Shown here one piece after another: positions 16,286 through 23,716 of a stretch of 39,077 bases of DNA. The stretch spans positions 1-39,077 of the forward strand of contig NZ_AWNH01000014.1 in assembly GCF_000482245.1 (NCBI RefSeq), in the 5' to 3' direction. The notes beneath the pieces are model-generated. The model was not told the DNA's origin and made no database searches. It saw only the letters and a program-made list of their open reading frames with translations. Positions within the stretch are counted from its first letter, which is position 1, and the number at the start of each line of letters is the position of its first letter. The stretch comes from Leptolyngbya sp. Heron Island J (lineage in GTDB: Bacteria > Cyanobacteriota > Cyanobacteriia > Phormidesmidales > Phormidesmidaceae). Position numbers and translations under genes: made by a program.

Positions 16286-17257
16286 TCACTTATATGCTCT
16301 TAATGTACGAGCAGAAATAGATGATATTTTTTTAATATCACGAATTAAACTTTTGAGACTAGAAGTCTGGCAGATTACAAACTGTGTAAAGTAGTCTACT
16401 AAATCAGCTCGCATACCTTCTGCAAGACATTGACAAAGAAAGGAAGTTGAGATGGAGCTATATTCTCCAGCCTCAAATCGTTTTCTATCAAACTTATCAA
16501 GAATTTTGGACTCTATTTTCCCTAATTGAATACACTCCTTGATGCAGTGTTTTTGAAAATCTGGACCATAATCAGAATAGAGGACTAAATATGGAACAGA
16601 TTTTGAGATATCTGATAGACATTGAGCTGACTCAATCATGCTTGTATCTAAATTTCGTTTGGCTACCATTAAATCGGCAGTTGTAAGAAGAATTGGACAT
16701 ATGAGGAAAGGTATGTTGTCATCTTCATGTTTGCGCAAGTTATCTAAAGCTGTTTCTGCGAGCAAACGAGGAAGCGCATATTGCAGTTGCGAAATACCAT
16801 GTTTTAGCTCAGAATCATAAACATTTCCATTGGATTCATCTATTTCTGTTCCCTTATAACAATGTTTAATAGATGCATCGAAATCAGTTGTTGCACTTGG
16901 TCGGAAGAACTTTAACGAAAAATTATCGATGGCTCGAATTGTCCTGCCAAATGTAATAGGTGAGAAGTCAGGAGGATTTGGATCTGGGAGAAAGAGCCAT
17001 CTTACATTGGGATTTCGTTGTTTACACTCAATCAACAAATCAAGCTGAGCGGTTATTCTATCTGGCTGGGAAAAAGGCAAGTAGGCAGTGGCTTGCAGAT
17101 CAACTGAAAAATCTTTGACAACCCCAGAGTCATCACGGGCATAAGTATAATCAGCGCTAACTGAAAAACCTTGAGAAACCAAAAACTTGGCTGCTTCAAA
17201 CTCCAGAGGCAAACTGGATGAAATAAGCTTACTTTTCCATTTGCCAGACTTTGACAT
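16286..17257 (-). CDS. Hypothetical protein with a PD-(D/E)XK-like nuclease motif
   Basis: 323 residues, AT-richer than its neighbours. I do not recognise the family. The N-terminal 80 residues look like a restriction-endonuclease fold. A helix with Glu19/Glu21 (PLEFEAAKFLVSQGF) precedes a strand with Asp53 (FSVDLQA) and a strand LDLLIECKQ with Glu77 and Lys79, giving the spacing D-x23-E-x-K. The rest is mixed alpha/beta with no motif I can name. No methylase or helicase is next to it, so it is either a solitary nuclease, an Mrr-like modification-dependent enzyme, or a repair-type protein. Its position in a patch with a dead toxin gene and its composition suggest horizontal arrival. Confidence 0.6.
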   Translation of the reverse strand: MSKSGKWKSKLISSSLPLEFEAAKFLVSQGFSVSADYTYARDDSGVVKDFSVDLQATAYLPFSQPDRITAQLDLLIECKQRNPNVRWLFLPDPNPPDFSPITFGRTIRAIDNFSLKFFRPSATTDFDASIKHCYKGTEIDESNGNVYDSELKHGISQLQYALPRLLAETALDNLRKHEDDNIPFLICPILLTTADLMVAKRNLDTSMIESAQCLSDISKSVPYLVLYSDYGPDFQKHCIKECIQLGKIESKILDKFDRKRFEAGEYSSISTSFLCQCLAEGMRADLVDYFTQFVICQTSSLKSLIRDIKKISSISARTLRAYK

Positions 17258-17536
17258 TTTCTAACTAGCGAGAGGAATTAATACTTATTAAATACTCTAC
17301 CTATAAAGTTCTCTAATTTAATATCCATCTTCAAAGGGAATTTAGAGTGCCTGACTTATAATTCAATACCAGATAAGCTCCATGATGCTGATTTGCTGAA
17401 TGTTATCCGTCACGTTTGCAGGATAGTCCCAAATTCACAGAACTTATATTCAATATTTGACGCATAAATTTCAACATAGGGGAGTTATATATGTGCTACC
17501 ACAACAATATTGAAAAATATTTATTTTTGCAGATTT
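17258..17536. other. AT-rich intergenic gap
   Basis: No gene is supported here. A plus-strand ORF beginning at 17491 overlaps the end of the DNA-binding protein gene on the other strand and has no homology that I see. The gap probably holds the promoter of the minus-strand nuclease-like gene, near 17270-17340. Confidence 0.4.
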
Positions 17537-18019
17537 CTATGGTCGCACTAGTACTGGCAACTGCTCTGCTGGAATCAAAACATGCAATGAGCGCGCCTCA
17601 CCAGCGACCCGTGCTAGCAAACCCTCTTTTTCTAACTTCAAGATCATTTGATGCACAGTCGGTGGCGTTACCCTAAAAAATGACTGAATATCAGCCTGTG
17701 CTGGCGGACGTCCATGAATTTGAGTGTAATTATAAATATATGACAAATACTGCCCCTGCTTTGCTGTAAATGACGGCTGAGCATCCTTTTCTACAACAAG
17801 TTCAGGCATATTAATACTGCACCATTCAGCAATTCCCCTATCTGCCGCTGCCAATGCCTCATCTAGAGTCTCAAACTGTGCAGGACTCTCCCAAACAGTC
17901 CCTCCTTCATCAATTGCGCGAATAAACGAGTCATCATAGTAGCTAATACTGCCAATTTCCAAGCAGCCATCTTGGACCCATGAGGTGATATGGGGATAAG
18001 CCTGCTCAAAACTTGCCAT
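17537..18019 (-). CDS. DNA-binding protein with C-terminal LexA/MarR-type winged helix
   Basis: 160 residues. The first 70 form a small domain common in cyanobacteria (SYYDDSFIRAIDEGGTVWES, TLDEALAAADRGIAEW). Residues about 85-150 are a LexA-like DNA-binding domain: FTAKQGQYLSYIYNYTQIHGRPPAQADIQSFF, then the recognition helix TPPTVHQMILKLEKEGLL. There is no autoproteolysis domain, so it is not LexA itself. Proteins of this type are abundant in cyanobacteria and their targets are mostly unknown. It stands alone between the nuclease-like gene and gene debris. Confidence 0.75.
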   Translation of the reverse strand: MASFEQAYPHITSWVQDGCLEIGSISYYDDSFIRAIDEGGTVWESPAQFETLDEALAAADRGIAEWCSINMPELVVEKDAQPSFTAKQGQYLSYIYNYTQIHGRPPAQADIQSFFRVTPPTVHQMILKLEKEGLLARVAGEARSLHVLIPAEQLPVLVRP

Positions 18020-18069
18020 TCAACTAAGCCTCACTAAACCTTGAGCGATAATAACTTGCGATCGCTGAT

Positions 18070-18190
18070 TTAGGACATGGGCCAATCTGTAGCCGTTGCT
18101 ATTTGACGGACCTTATAGCTAAAACCATCCCGAGGATCAGCAATGCCAATAATTTTCTAGCGTAATTTTGCCAATGTAGCCGCACACGCC
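18070..18190 (-). pseudogene. Short protein remnant
   Basis: On the minus strand the sequence reads AATLAKLR, an in-frame TAG, then IIGIADPRDGFSYKVRQIA, continuing to a TAA at 18070-18072. The protein-like composition suggests the tail of a lost gene. I cannot name the family, and it could be chance. Confidence 0.25.
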
Positions 18191-18192
18191 TA

Positions 18193-18873
18193 TCAAGCAG
18201 CCTGTAGATTGACGGCTGTCAGCAATTGTTTAGACGTTGTTACCCAACCAAAGATTGTCTGGGTCATTTCTACCGATACCCGATGAAACTCTGGTTTTAA
18301 CGAGGCGCAACAATCTTCTAATAGCAAACACTCATAGCCTAAATCATTGGCCGTTCGCAATGTGGTATGCACACAGCACTCTGTTGTCACCCCTGTAAGT
18401 AACAGCTGCTGAATCCCTCGCTGTCTCAAGATTAAATCCAAATCCGTCGCTACAAAAGCCCCTTTCCCTGGCTTATCCAACACAATCTCTCCTGATATCG
18501 GCTGCAGCTCATCCACAAAGTCATGGCTTTTGGAACCTCGGGTTAGCAACCGCCCCATAACTCCCTCACTGCCAATTTCTGCGTTTTGTTTTTTAGAACG
18601 CGCCAACTTATGGGGCGGACAATCACTTAAATCCGGACGATGTCCCTCACGAGTATGAATAATCGTCACGGGGGTTTGCCGCAATGACTGTAGTAATGTT
18701 TGCAAAGGTTTAATCGGCTTCTGAGTCTGACTCACATCAAACCCCTTACAATCGGCCCACCCCCCCAGGGTACAAAAGTCATTTTGCATATCGATCACCA
18801 ACAGCGCTGTATGCGCCAGGTCGAGTTTTAAAGAATAGGGTCTAGCTGGAACCGTAATTTGATGGACGTTCAT
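18193..18873 (-). CDS. Isochorismatase-family cysteine hydrolase, biuret-hydrolase-like
   Basis: 226 residues from ATG 18873 (a TTG at 18879 is in frame). The family's catalytic triad is complete: Asp28 in LLVIDMQNDF, Lys in LDKPGKGAF (134 or 137) and Cys167 in GVTTECCVHTT. The length and the KPGKGAFxATDL segment fit biuret amidohydrolase and ureidoacrylate/carbamoyl hydrolases better than isochorismatase. Biuret hydrolase makes allophanate and ammonia, and an allophanate-hydrolase-like gene lies across the same locus at 23717, which supports the reading. A terminator hairpin lies just upstream of the start, so the gene is partly uncoupled from the ABC operon. It acts in the cytosol. Confidence 0.75.
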   Translation of the reverse strand: MNVHQITVPARPYSLKLDLAHTALLVIDMQNDFCTLGGWADCKGFDVSQTQKPIKPLQTLLQSLRQTPVTIIHTREGHRPDLSDCPPHKLARSKKQNAEIGSEGVMGRLLTRGSKSHDFVDELQPISGEIVLDKPGKGAFVATDLDLILRQRGIQQLLLTGVTTECCVHTTLRTANDLGYECLLLEDCCASLKPEFHRVSVEMTQTIFGWVTTSKQLLTAVNLQAA

Positions 18874-18876
18874 GAT

Positions 18877-18903
18877 CAAAAGAAAACCCTAGCAAAGCTA
18901 GGG
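18877..18903 (-). terminator. Rho-independent terminator/attenuator before the cysteine hydrolase
   Basis: On the minus strand CCCTAGC, TTT, GCTAGGG (18903-18887) is followed by TTTTCTTTT. It sits between the M20 gene and the ATG at 18873, so it would stop or thin out read-through from the transporter operon. Confidence 0.6.
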
Positions 18904-18973
18904 CGTGTGTGAGATGGACTGTCTGTTGGAATTACGCCTACCTTGAAACTTGATTGCTCCCGAGATCAGATGG

Positions 18974-20278
18974 CTAGCCCTGCTGTACCTTAAAAAAGTC
19001 CAACAGAAACAATGCATAGATTTTTGTCGCGGCGACAACCTTATCCATGTCGATAAACTCATTTACCGGCGGCCAACCATCTTCACCCGGACCAAAGGTA
19101 ATGGACGGAATCCCACTGTGGGCAAAACGGAGCGTATCGCAGTAAGCATTCTTGCGATAGAGGACTGGATCTTTACCTAAAATCTGCTGGTACGCTCTCG
19201 ATAACGCCTGTACATGTTCTGCATTTTCTGATACCTCTATGGAGGCAGGCACAAACGTTTCTCCTTCTACCTGGGTAATCGTCGCTTGGAAGGTGGGATC
19301 TTTGGCCTGTAGTTCAGCAATCACCGTTTCCATATCTTGCACAATGGACTCATAGGTCATACCCGGCACCAGACCAATGACCCACACTCTGGCTTTACAA
19401 GAAGGTGGGGTAAACTGCCCTTCCCCAATTTGTCCGGCTTCTATTTTGACGGGGCAAATGCTGGGCTGTGTGGGGCCATAAATTTGTGGTGCGTCGTGGG
19501 TAAAGGTAGTGTTGCGCAATGTCTCGATCAGCTGCGCCATGTGCAATACGGGATTGACTCCTTCATCAGGACGCCAAATGTGAGACCTTACCCCCGTGGT
19601 CTCAATATCCACCAAACATAGACCTGAGTGAGCCAGGGCGATGCCAATGCCCCAGTCGTCTCCCTCGGTCCAGGAGGTGGGCTCCGCCGTAATCTCATAA
19701 TCGGCAGTGAGGCCGTAGTCATTCAACAAATGTAGCGCTCCTGCCTTGCCATGGCGCTCTTCATCTACAGTGTAGGCACAAATCAGCTCGCCGTTGATTT
19801 TTACCCCAGCCTGACGCAGCATCTCAATGGCAATCAGCTGACAGGTCATGTTGCCACGGGTATCGGACGTGCCTCGACCGTAGAGATACTTGCCGCGAAG
19901 GGTAGCGTTGTAGGGGTTATGGCCCGACATATGCCATTCTTTTGGATCACAGGAGGGGTAAGTATCCAGATGATCGTTAAAAATGAGAGAAGGTCCAGGT
20001 AGTCCATCATTCCAGCGACCGACTACATTGGGTCTACCTTCAATGGCCGATACCCATTCCACATCTAGCCCTAGGGACTGTAGATGCTGTCCCACCTGTC
20101 GCGAGATATCTTCCTCATGGGCCATGGGAGCTTCCGGGTCAATGGAATTACCACAGCCCGGTTGTCCAGTGGGTACCAGGTCTTTGATCAGCTGCACGCA
20201 TTTCTCTTGGGTGATACCTGCGAGAATCTGTTCCTGTAGATCGGTCAGTTGTGATGGGGTAGAGAGGGTTTCTAACAT
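18974..20278 (-). CDS. M20-family amidohydrolase (ArgE/DapE-like) with an incomplete metal site
   Basis: 434 residues; start at ATG 20278 behind CCGGAG (an upstream GTG at 20287 lies within that site). The zinc-peptidase pattern is clear: FNDHLDTYP (His and the shielding Asp), YGRGTSDTRGN (bridging Asp), YTVDEERHG (catalytic Glu and metal Glu) and ITAEPTS. The last ligand, a His in the family's AHxxDEx motif near the C-terminus, is not there: the protein reads GPGEDGWPPVNEFI. The enzyme may use another residue or a single metal. M20 members here would free an amine or acid by cleaving an amide or N-carbamoyl bond. It belongs to the minus-strand operon with the ABC importer. Confidence 0.8.
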   Translation of the reverse strand: MLETLSTPSQLTDLQEQILAGITQEKCVQLIKDLVPTGQPGCGNSIDPEAPMAHEEDISRQVGQHLQSLGLDVEWVSAIEGRPNVVGRWNDGLPGPSLIFNDHLDTYPSCDPKEWHMSGHNPYNATLRGKYLYGRGTSDTRGNMTCQLIAIEMLRQAGVKINGELICAYTVDEERHGKAGALHLLNDYGLTADYEITAEPTSWTEGDDWGIGIALAHSGLCLVDIETTGVRSHIWRPDEGVNPVLHMAQLIETLRNTTFTHDAPQIYGPTQPSICPVKIEAGQIGEGQFTPPSCKARVWVIGLVPGMTYESIVQDMETVIAELQAKDPTFQATITQVEGETFVPASIEVSENAEHVQALSRAYQQILGKDPVLYRKNAYCDTLRFAHSGIPSITFGPGEDGWPPVNEFIDMDKVVAATKIYALFLLDFFKVQQG

Positions 20279-20391
20279 TGAATGCACTCCGGTAAGTGAT
20301 CAGTTGAATAATCAGTGAAATACTGAGGCCCTCCCCTACCTCTGAGTTTGATGCTGTTGGCGAAATATCCTGATGTAAGGCAAACCTATCG

Positions 20392-20498
20392 GAGGCCCCC
20401 AACCCCCCAACAATGGAGGCTTCAGAGATTATTTCTTTTAGAATTCCTCAAGGGAAAAGGTTCAAAGTCCCCCAGTATTGGGGGATTTAGGGGGCCTG
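20392..20498. repeat. About 107-bp inverted-repeat element (C-rich/G-rich ends)
   Basis: The left end, AGGCCCCCAACCCCCCAACA, faces the right end, TATTGGGGGATTTAGGGGGC, as near-complementary arms. An inner hairpin CCCCCAGTATTGGGGG lies at 20469-20484. This is a common kind of cyanobacterial repeat. It fills the gap between the permease and the M20 gene, inside the operon, and could reduce expression of the downstream genes. Confidence 0.65.
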
Positions 20499-20547
20499 GA
20501 TGACATATGCCTCATAGCCAACATTTCTAAAGATTCAATCAAAAAAT

Positions 20548-21384
20548 CTAGCCCTGCCAATGCACAACTTTTGAGGCAATCGCCCTGAGGAGAAAGTCGG
20601 ACAGCACCCCAAAAAAACCAATCATCAAAATGCCAACAAACAGTGCTTCTACATTAAAGAAAACACTGGCATCTTGGATGATGTAGCCAATGCCTATATC
20701 CCCTGCCAACAGCTCAGCGGCGACTAAAATACCAAAATCTACAGACAACGCTACCCGCATGCCGGTAAAGATATTGGGTAATGCCGCAGGTAGAATCACA
20801 TATAGAAAAATAGCTAGATCGTTAGCCCCCAGGGTGCGGGCTGCTAAAATCTTATCCTTAGGACAAGACTGCACACCGGCCATCGTATTGAGCATGACAA
20901 TCAGGGCTCCAGCATAGAGAATAATTAAAATTTTGGAGACTTCACCGATACCAAACCAGAGAATAAACAGGGTAATAAAGGCCAGGGGGGGAATCGGTCG
21001 CAGAATCTCAGTGACGATATAAAAGGCCGCCCGAACATACTTGTAGTAACCCATAAGTAAACCTAGAAGTAACCCGACAACGGTGCCAATGCTAAAGGCC
21101 GTGAATACCCGCCGCAAACTGCCTAGGACGTGACTCAGGACAGGGGTGCCAGCATATCCTTTTCGGGTCATGGCTAAGAACTCGGTGATAATGCCAGATA
21201 AACTGGGGAGAAAAAGTTCGTCGATCCAACCCATGCGAGTGGTGATTTCCCAGAGGATGAGGATCAGGGTGGGGATTGCGATCGCAACGCAAAACAACAC
21301 CCCTTTCTCACGCAATGCCTGGGTTTGCAGATCCTGCCCTTTAAAAGCAGGCACCCCGTCTTGTTTAGACACCTTCAACTGCAT
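20548..21384 (-). CDS. ABC transporter permease, nitrate/sulfonate/taurine type (second system)
   Basis: 278 residues. A cytoplasmic N-terminus is followed by a first helix, VLFCVAIAIPTLILILWEI, about five more helices and the EAA loop at about 185-210 (AARTLGANDLAIFLYVILPAALPNIFTGMRVALS). It pairs with the ATPase encoded just upstream. The sequence is clearly different from the permease at 5113, so this is an independent importer and not a recent duplicate. A copy of the CATG palindrome sits in front of it, between it and the ATPase gene. Confidence 0.88.
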   Translation of the reverse strand: MQLKVSKQDGVPAFKGQDLQTQALREKGVLFCVAIAIPTLILILWEITTRMGWIDELFLPSLSGIITEFLAMTRKGYAGTPVLSHVLGSLRRVFTAFSIGTVVGLLLGLLMGYYKYVRAAFYIVTEILRPIPPLAFITLFILWFGIGEVSKILIILYAGALIVMLNTMAGVQSCPKDKILAARTLGANDLAIFLYVILPAALPNIFTGMRVALSVDFGILVAAELLAGDIGIGYIIQDASVFFNVEALFVGILMIGFFGVLSDFLLRAIASKVVHWQG

Positions 21385-21408
21385 CAGGTTATTTCCCCTC
21401 TGACCTAC

Positions 21409-21428
21409 AGACGTTCCATGGAACGTCT
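21409..21428. repeat. CATG-centred palindrome, copy 4
   Basis: Perfect AGACGTTCCATGGAACGTCT in the 52-base gap between the second ATPase and second permease genes, identical over 20 bases to copy 2 at 6859. Confidence 0.75.
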
Positions 21429-21436
21429 CTTCGCCT

Positions 21437-22258
21437 TTAACTAATCGCCTTCATTTTCAAATAGAGATCCGTTCGATACTGATTAAACGCATCCGACACC
21501 CGATTCATCGCCGTGTAACGGGGTTCAGGCAGGTGAATCTCAATATTGTGGGCGATACCGCCTAAGTTGCGATCTAAAATCACAATGCGATCGCTTAGAA
21601 AAACAGCCTCCTCAATACTGTGGGTAACAAATAAAATAGCCCCAGCTACTTGCTCATGAAGCTTTAACAACTCCTCTTGTAACCCTTCACGGGTCTGAAC
21701 ATCTACTGCCGCAAAGGGTTCATCCATCAATAAAATCTCCGGCTGCACCACCATGGACCGAGCCACCGCCACCCGTTGCCGCATTCCCCCCGAAAGCTGA
21801 TAGGGGTACTTGCGCTCATTACCCCGTAACCCCACCAGGTTAATAATAGTTTCCACCCGATGTCGCTTTTCGTACTTTGAAAGCGATTGAAACCGAAAGC
21901 CAAACCCAACATTTTGCTCAACCGTCATCCAATCAAACAGGGCATTACTTTGAAAGACCACCCCTCGCCTGGCGGATGGCCCCTTGACCTCCTCTCCACC
22001 GTGGGCAACAGTACCCGCTAATGGTTTATAAAATCCAGCGATCAGATTTAGGATAGTCGATTTTCCACATCCCGATGGCCCCAACAACGTTAAAAACTCT
22101 CCTTGCTGAATACTCAAGTTTAGGTCTTGTAGCACCAAGCGCCTACGACTGTACCCAAAGGAGACTGCATCTAACGCAACAATCTCAGCTTGAGTTCCCT
22201 CAAGTTGACCCTGCTGCTCACGAGAGCTAACCGTTGCCTGGACAGGAGATTGGGACAT
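21437..22258 (-). CDS. ABC transporter ATPase (second system)
   Basis: 273 residues. All motifs are intact: Walker A GPSGCGKST, Q-loop VVFQSNALFDW, signature LSGGMRQR, Walker B LLMDEP, D-loop AAVD, switch THSIEEA. It has Ser in place of the usual Asp after the switch His (THS). It follows the binding-protein gene after 53 bases in the same operon. It couples ATP hydrolysis to the importer of the nitrate/sulfonate/taurine family. Confidence 0.9.
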   Translation of the reverse strand: MSQSPVQATVSSREQQGQLEGTQAEIVALDAVSFGYSRRRLVLQDLNLSIQQGEFLTLLGPSGCGKSTILNLIAGFYKPLAGTVAHGGEEVKGPSARRGVVFQSNALFDWMTVEQNVGFGFRFQSLSKYEKRHRVETIINLVGLRGNERKYPYQLSGGMRQRVAVARSMVVQPEILLMDEPFAAVDVQTREGLQEELLKLHEQVAGAILFVTHSIEEAVFLSDRIVILDRNLGGIAHNIEIHLPEPRYTAMNRVSDAFNQYRTDLYLKMKAIS

Positions 22259-22311
22259 ACTGACAAAAATTAGACAGGTCTTTAACTGGGTGTGGATGGA
22301 ACGCTAGGCGC

Positions 22312-23412
22312 TTATTTCGACTCCAGGTATTCCGCCACGTAGGAAGAATTAATCAATGGCGTCAAATCTTCTGGCGCACTATCCAATCGGCCCTGATCCA
22401 CCAGGAACACAGCATATTCCTCATAAGCCTTATACAGATTAGTGGACTCAGGCTGTCCAGGGGTACCCAGCCACTCGTCAGTCAGCTGATCTGCCATTAA
22501 CACCACTGTTGATCCTTGCCGACCAACCATGGCTCCAAACTCTTCAGGCGTCAGATTTAGACGTTCGGCTTCCCATTGTTGCCCAGATTTTAGATCGGCC
22601 AAATAATCCTGCTGGGCCATGTCCCAGGCTTCCATAAACTTGATCATCACCTCAGGGTTGGCCTCTGCAAACTCTTTACGAGCAGCCCATAGAGCAACTG
22701 CATAGGCTCCCACTGATTTTGCTGTGGCGATGTCCTTACCCCCCAGCTCATTGAGCTTGCCAGCCGCCGGCTCCCAGGTCCAAGCAGCATCAATCTGCTT
22801 GGCAGAGAAGGCCGCCGCCATTTCAGACGGTTTTAGATTTACCATGTTGATGTCGTCTTGGCTCAACCCCGCTTGATCCAGGGCAGCCAGGAGAGAATGG
22901 TGGCCGGAGGTGCCAATGGTCACCCCAACGTTTTTACCCTTGAGGCTAGGCACATCTGCTGCCGATTCACCCGCAATCAAGCGTTCTGCCGTCAGGGGAG
23001 CATGGTCTAAAAGCACTACCTCAATATCAATACCCGTGGCAAACGCTGTCAGTGAAGGGAAAGGAAAGAACCAGGTAATATCCACTTCACCCGCTGCCAG
23101 GGCAGGCACCATCGCTCCACCGGAAGAGTAGGGACTTAGTTCCACATCCAGGCCCACTTGCTCGAAGTACCCTTCGTTGTAAGCAACCATGGTGATGTTA
23201 TTAATATCACCGGTCTGAAATCCTACTCTCACCTTAGGCAAATCTGATGTCGGTGATGCAGCAACAGCGGCTGTTTTTGCTGTCTCTTCAACGGGCTGGC
23301 TAACGTCCGCTGTTGGCCCACAGGCTATTGCCAGGGTTAAGGAACAAACCGTTAAACTACTGAGTGCAAAAAACTTACGCCGGTTAAAAAAACGGGTTAC
23401 TGATCGCTGCAT
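22312..23412 (-). CDS. ABC substrate-binding lipoprotein (second system), possible Tat signal
   Basis: 366 residues from ATG 23412, behind GGAGGCGACC; the longer frame starts upstream of that site. The signal peptide carries a twin-arginine-like NRRKFFALSS and ends in a lipobox, LAIAC. A proline/alanine-rich linker leads to the binding domain: KVRVGFQTGDINNITMVAYNEGYF, then SPYSSGGAMVPALAAGEVDI, then NVGVTIGTSGHHSLLAALD. This is the TauA/NMT1-like family that binds taurine, nitrate, pyrimidine precursors or similar small ligands. First gene of the operon. With the biuret- and allophanate-hydrolase-like genes nearby, a nitrogen-rich ligand is more likely than a sulfonate; this is inference. 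Confidence 0.85.
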   Translation of the reverse strand: MQRSVTRFFNRRKFFALSSLTVCSLTLAIACGPTADVSQPVEETAKTAAVAASPTSDLPKVRVGFQTGDINNITMVAYNEGYFEQVGLDVELSPYSSGGAMVPALAAGEVDITWFFPFPSLTAFATGIDIEVVLLDHAPLTAERLIAGESAADVPSLKGKNVGVTIGTSGHHSLLAALDQAGLSQDDINMVNLKPSEMAAAFSAKQIDAAWTWEPAAGKLNELGGKDIATAKSVGAYAVALWAARKEFAEANPEVMIKFMEAWDMAQQDYLADLKSGQQWEAERLNLTPEEFGAMVGRQGSTVVLMADQLTDEWLGTPGQPESTNLYKAYEEYAVFLVDQGRLDSAPEDLTPLINSSYVAEYLESK

Positions 23413-23538
23413 GGTCGCCTCCAATGCTTATGAGTGCTGATGGCTTGATGCCAATACCTCGCACGTTAGAAAATACTTTGACAGCTGTAGAGATTTGAGC
23501 CGTATCGTTCACTACCAATCTTTATGTACGGTCGTTTC

Positions 23539-23567
23539 TATCAATCAATAAAATTTATGGATCGATA
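23539..23567. promoter_or_regulatory. Candidate operator in the divergent region between the second ABC operon and the amidase
   Basis: A 14+1+14 imperfect palindrome: TATCAATCAATAAA (23539-23552) and TTTATGGATCGATA (23554-23567), 12 of 14 pairs matching. It lies 127 bases before the binding-protein start and 150 before the amidase start, well placed to control both. No GTA-N8-TAC (NtcA) site was seen in this gap. Confidence 0.45.
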
Positions 23568-23716
23568 AAATTTGTTCTGAAAATCCATCAAAGCCCCGAA
23601 ACCCTGCCTCCCCTTGTCAGAAAACAGCGTTGTCTCTATACTGCTGTTCCCATAGCTCGCCCCATTGCACTTGATGCCAAAATCTGGGCGATACGTATTC
23701 CATAAAGAAATCAATT

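Noticed and set aside
17491-17676. 61-codon plus-strand ORF
   Set aside because: Its 3' half is antisense to the well-supported DNA-binding protein gene, and it shows no similarity I know, although a purine-rich stretch precedes its ATG.
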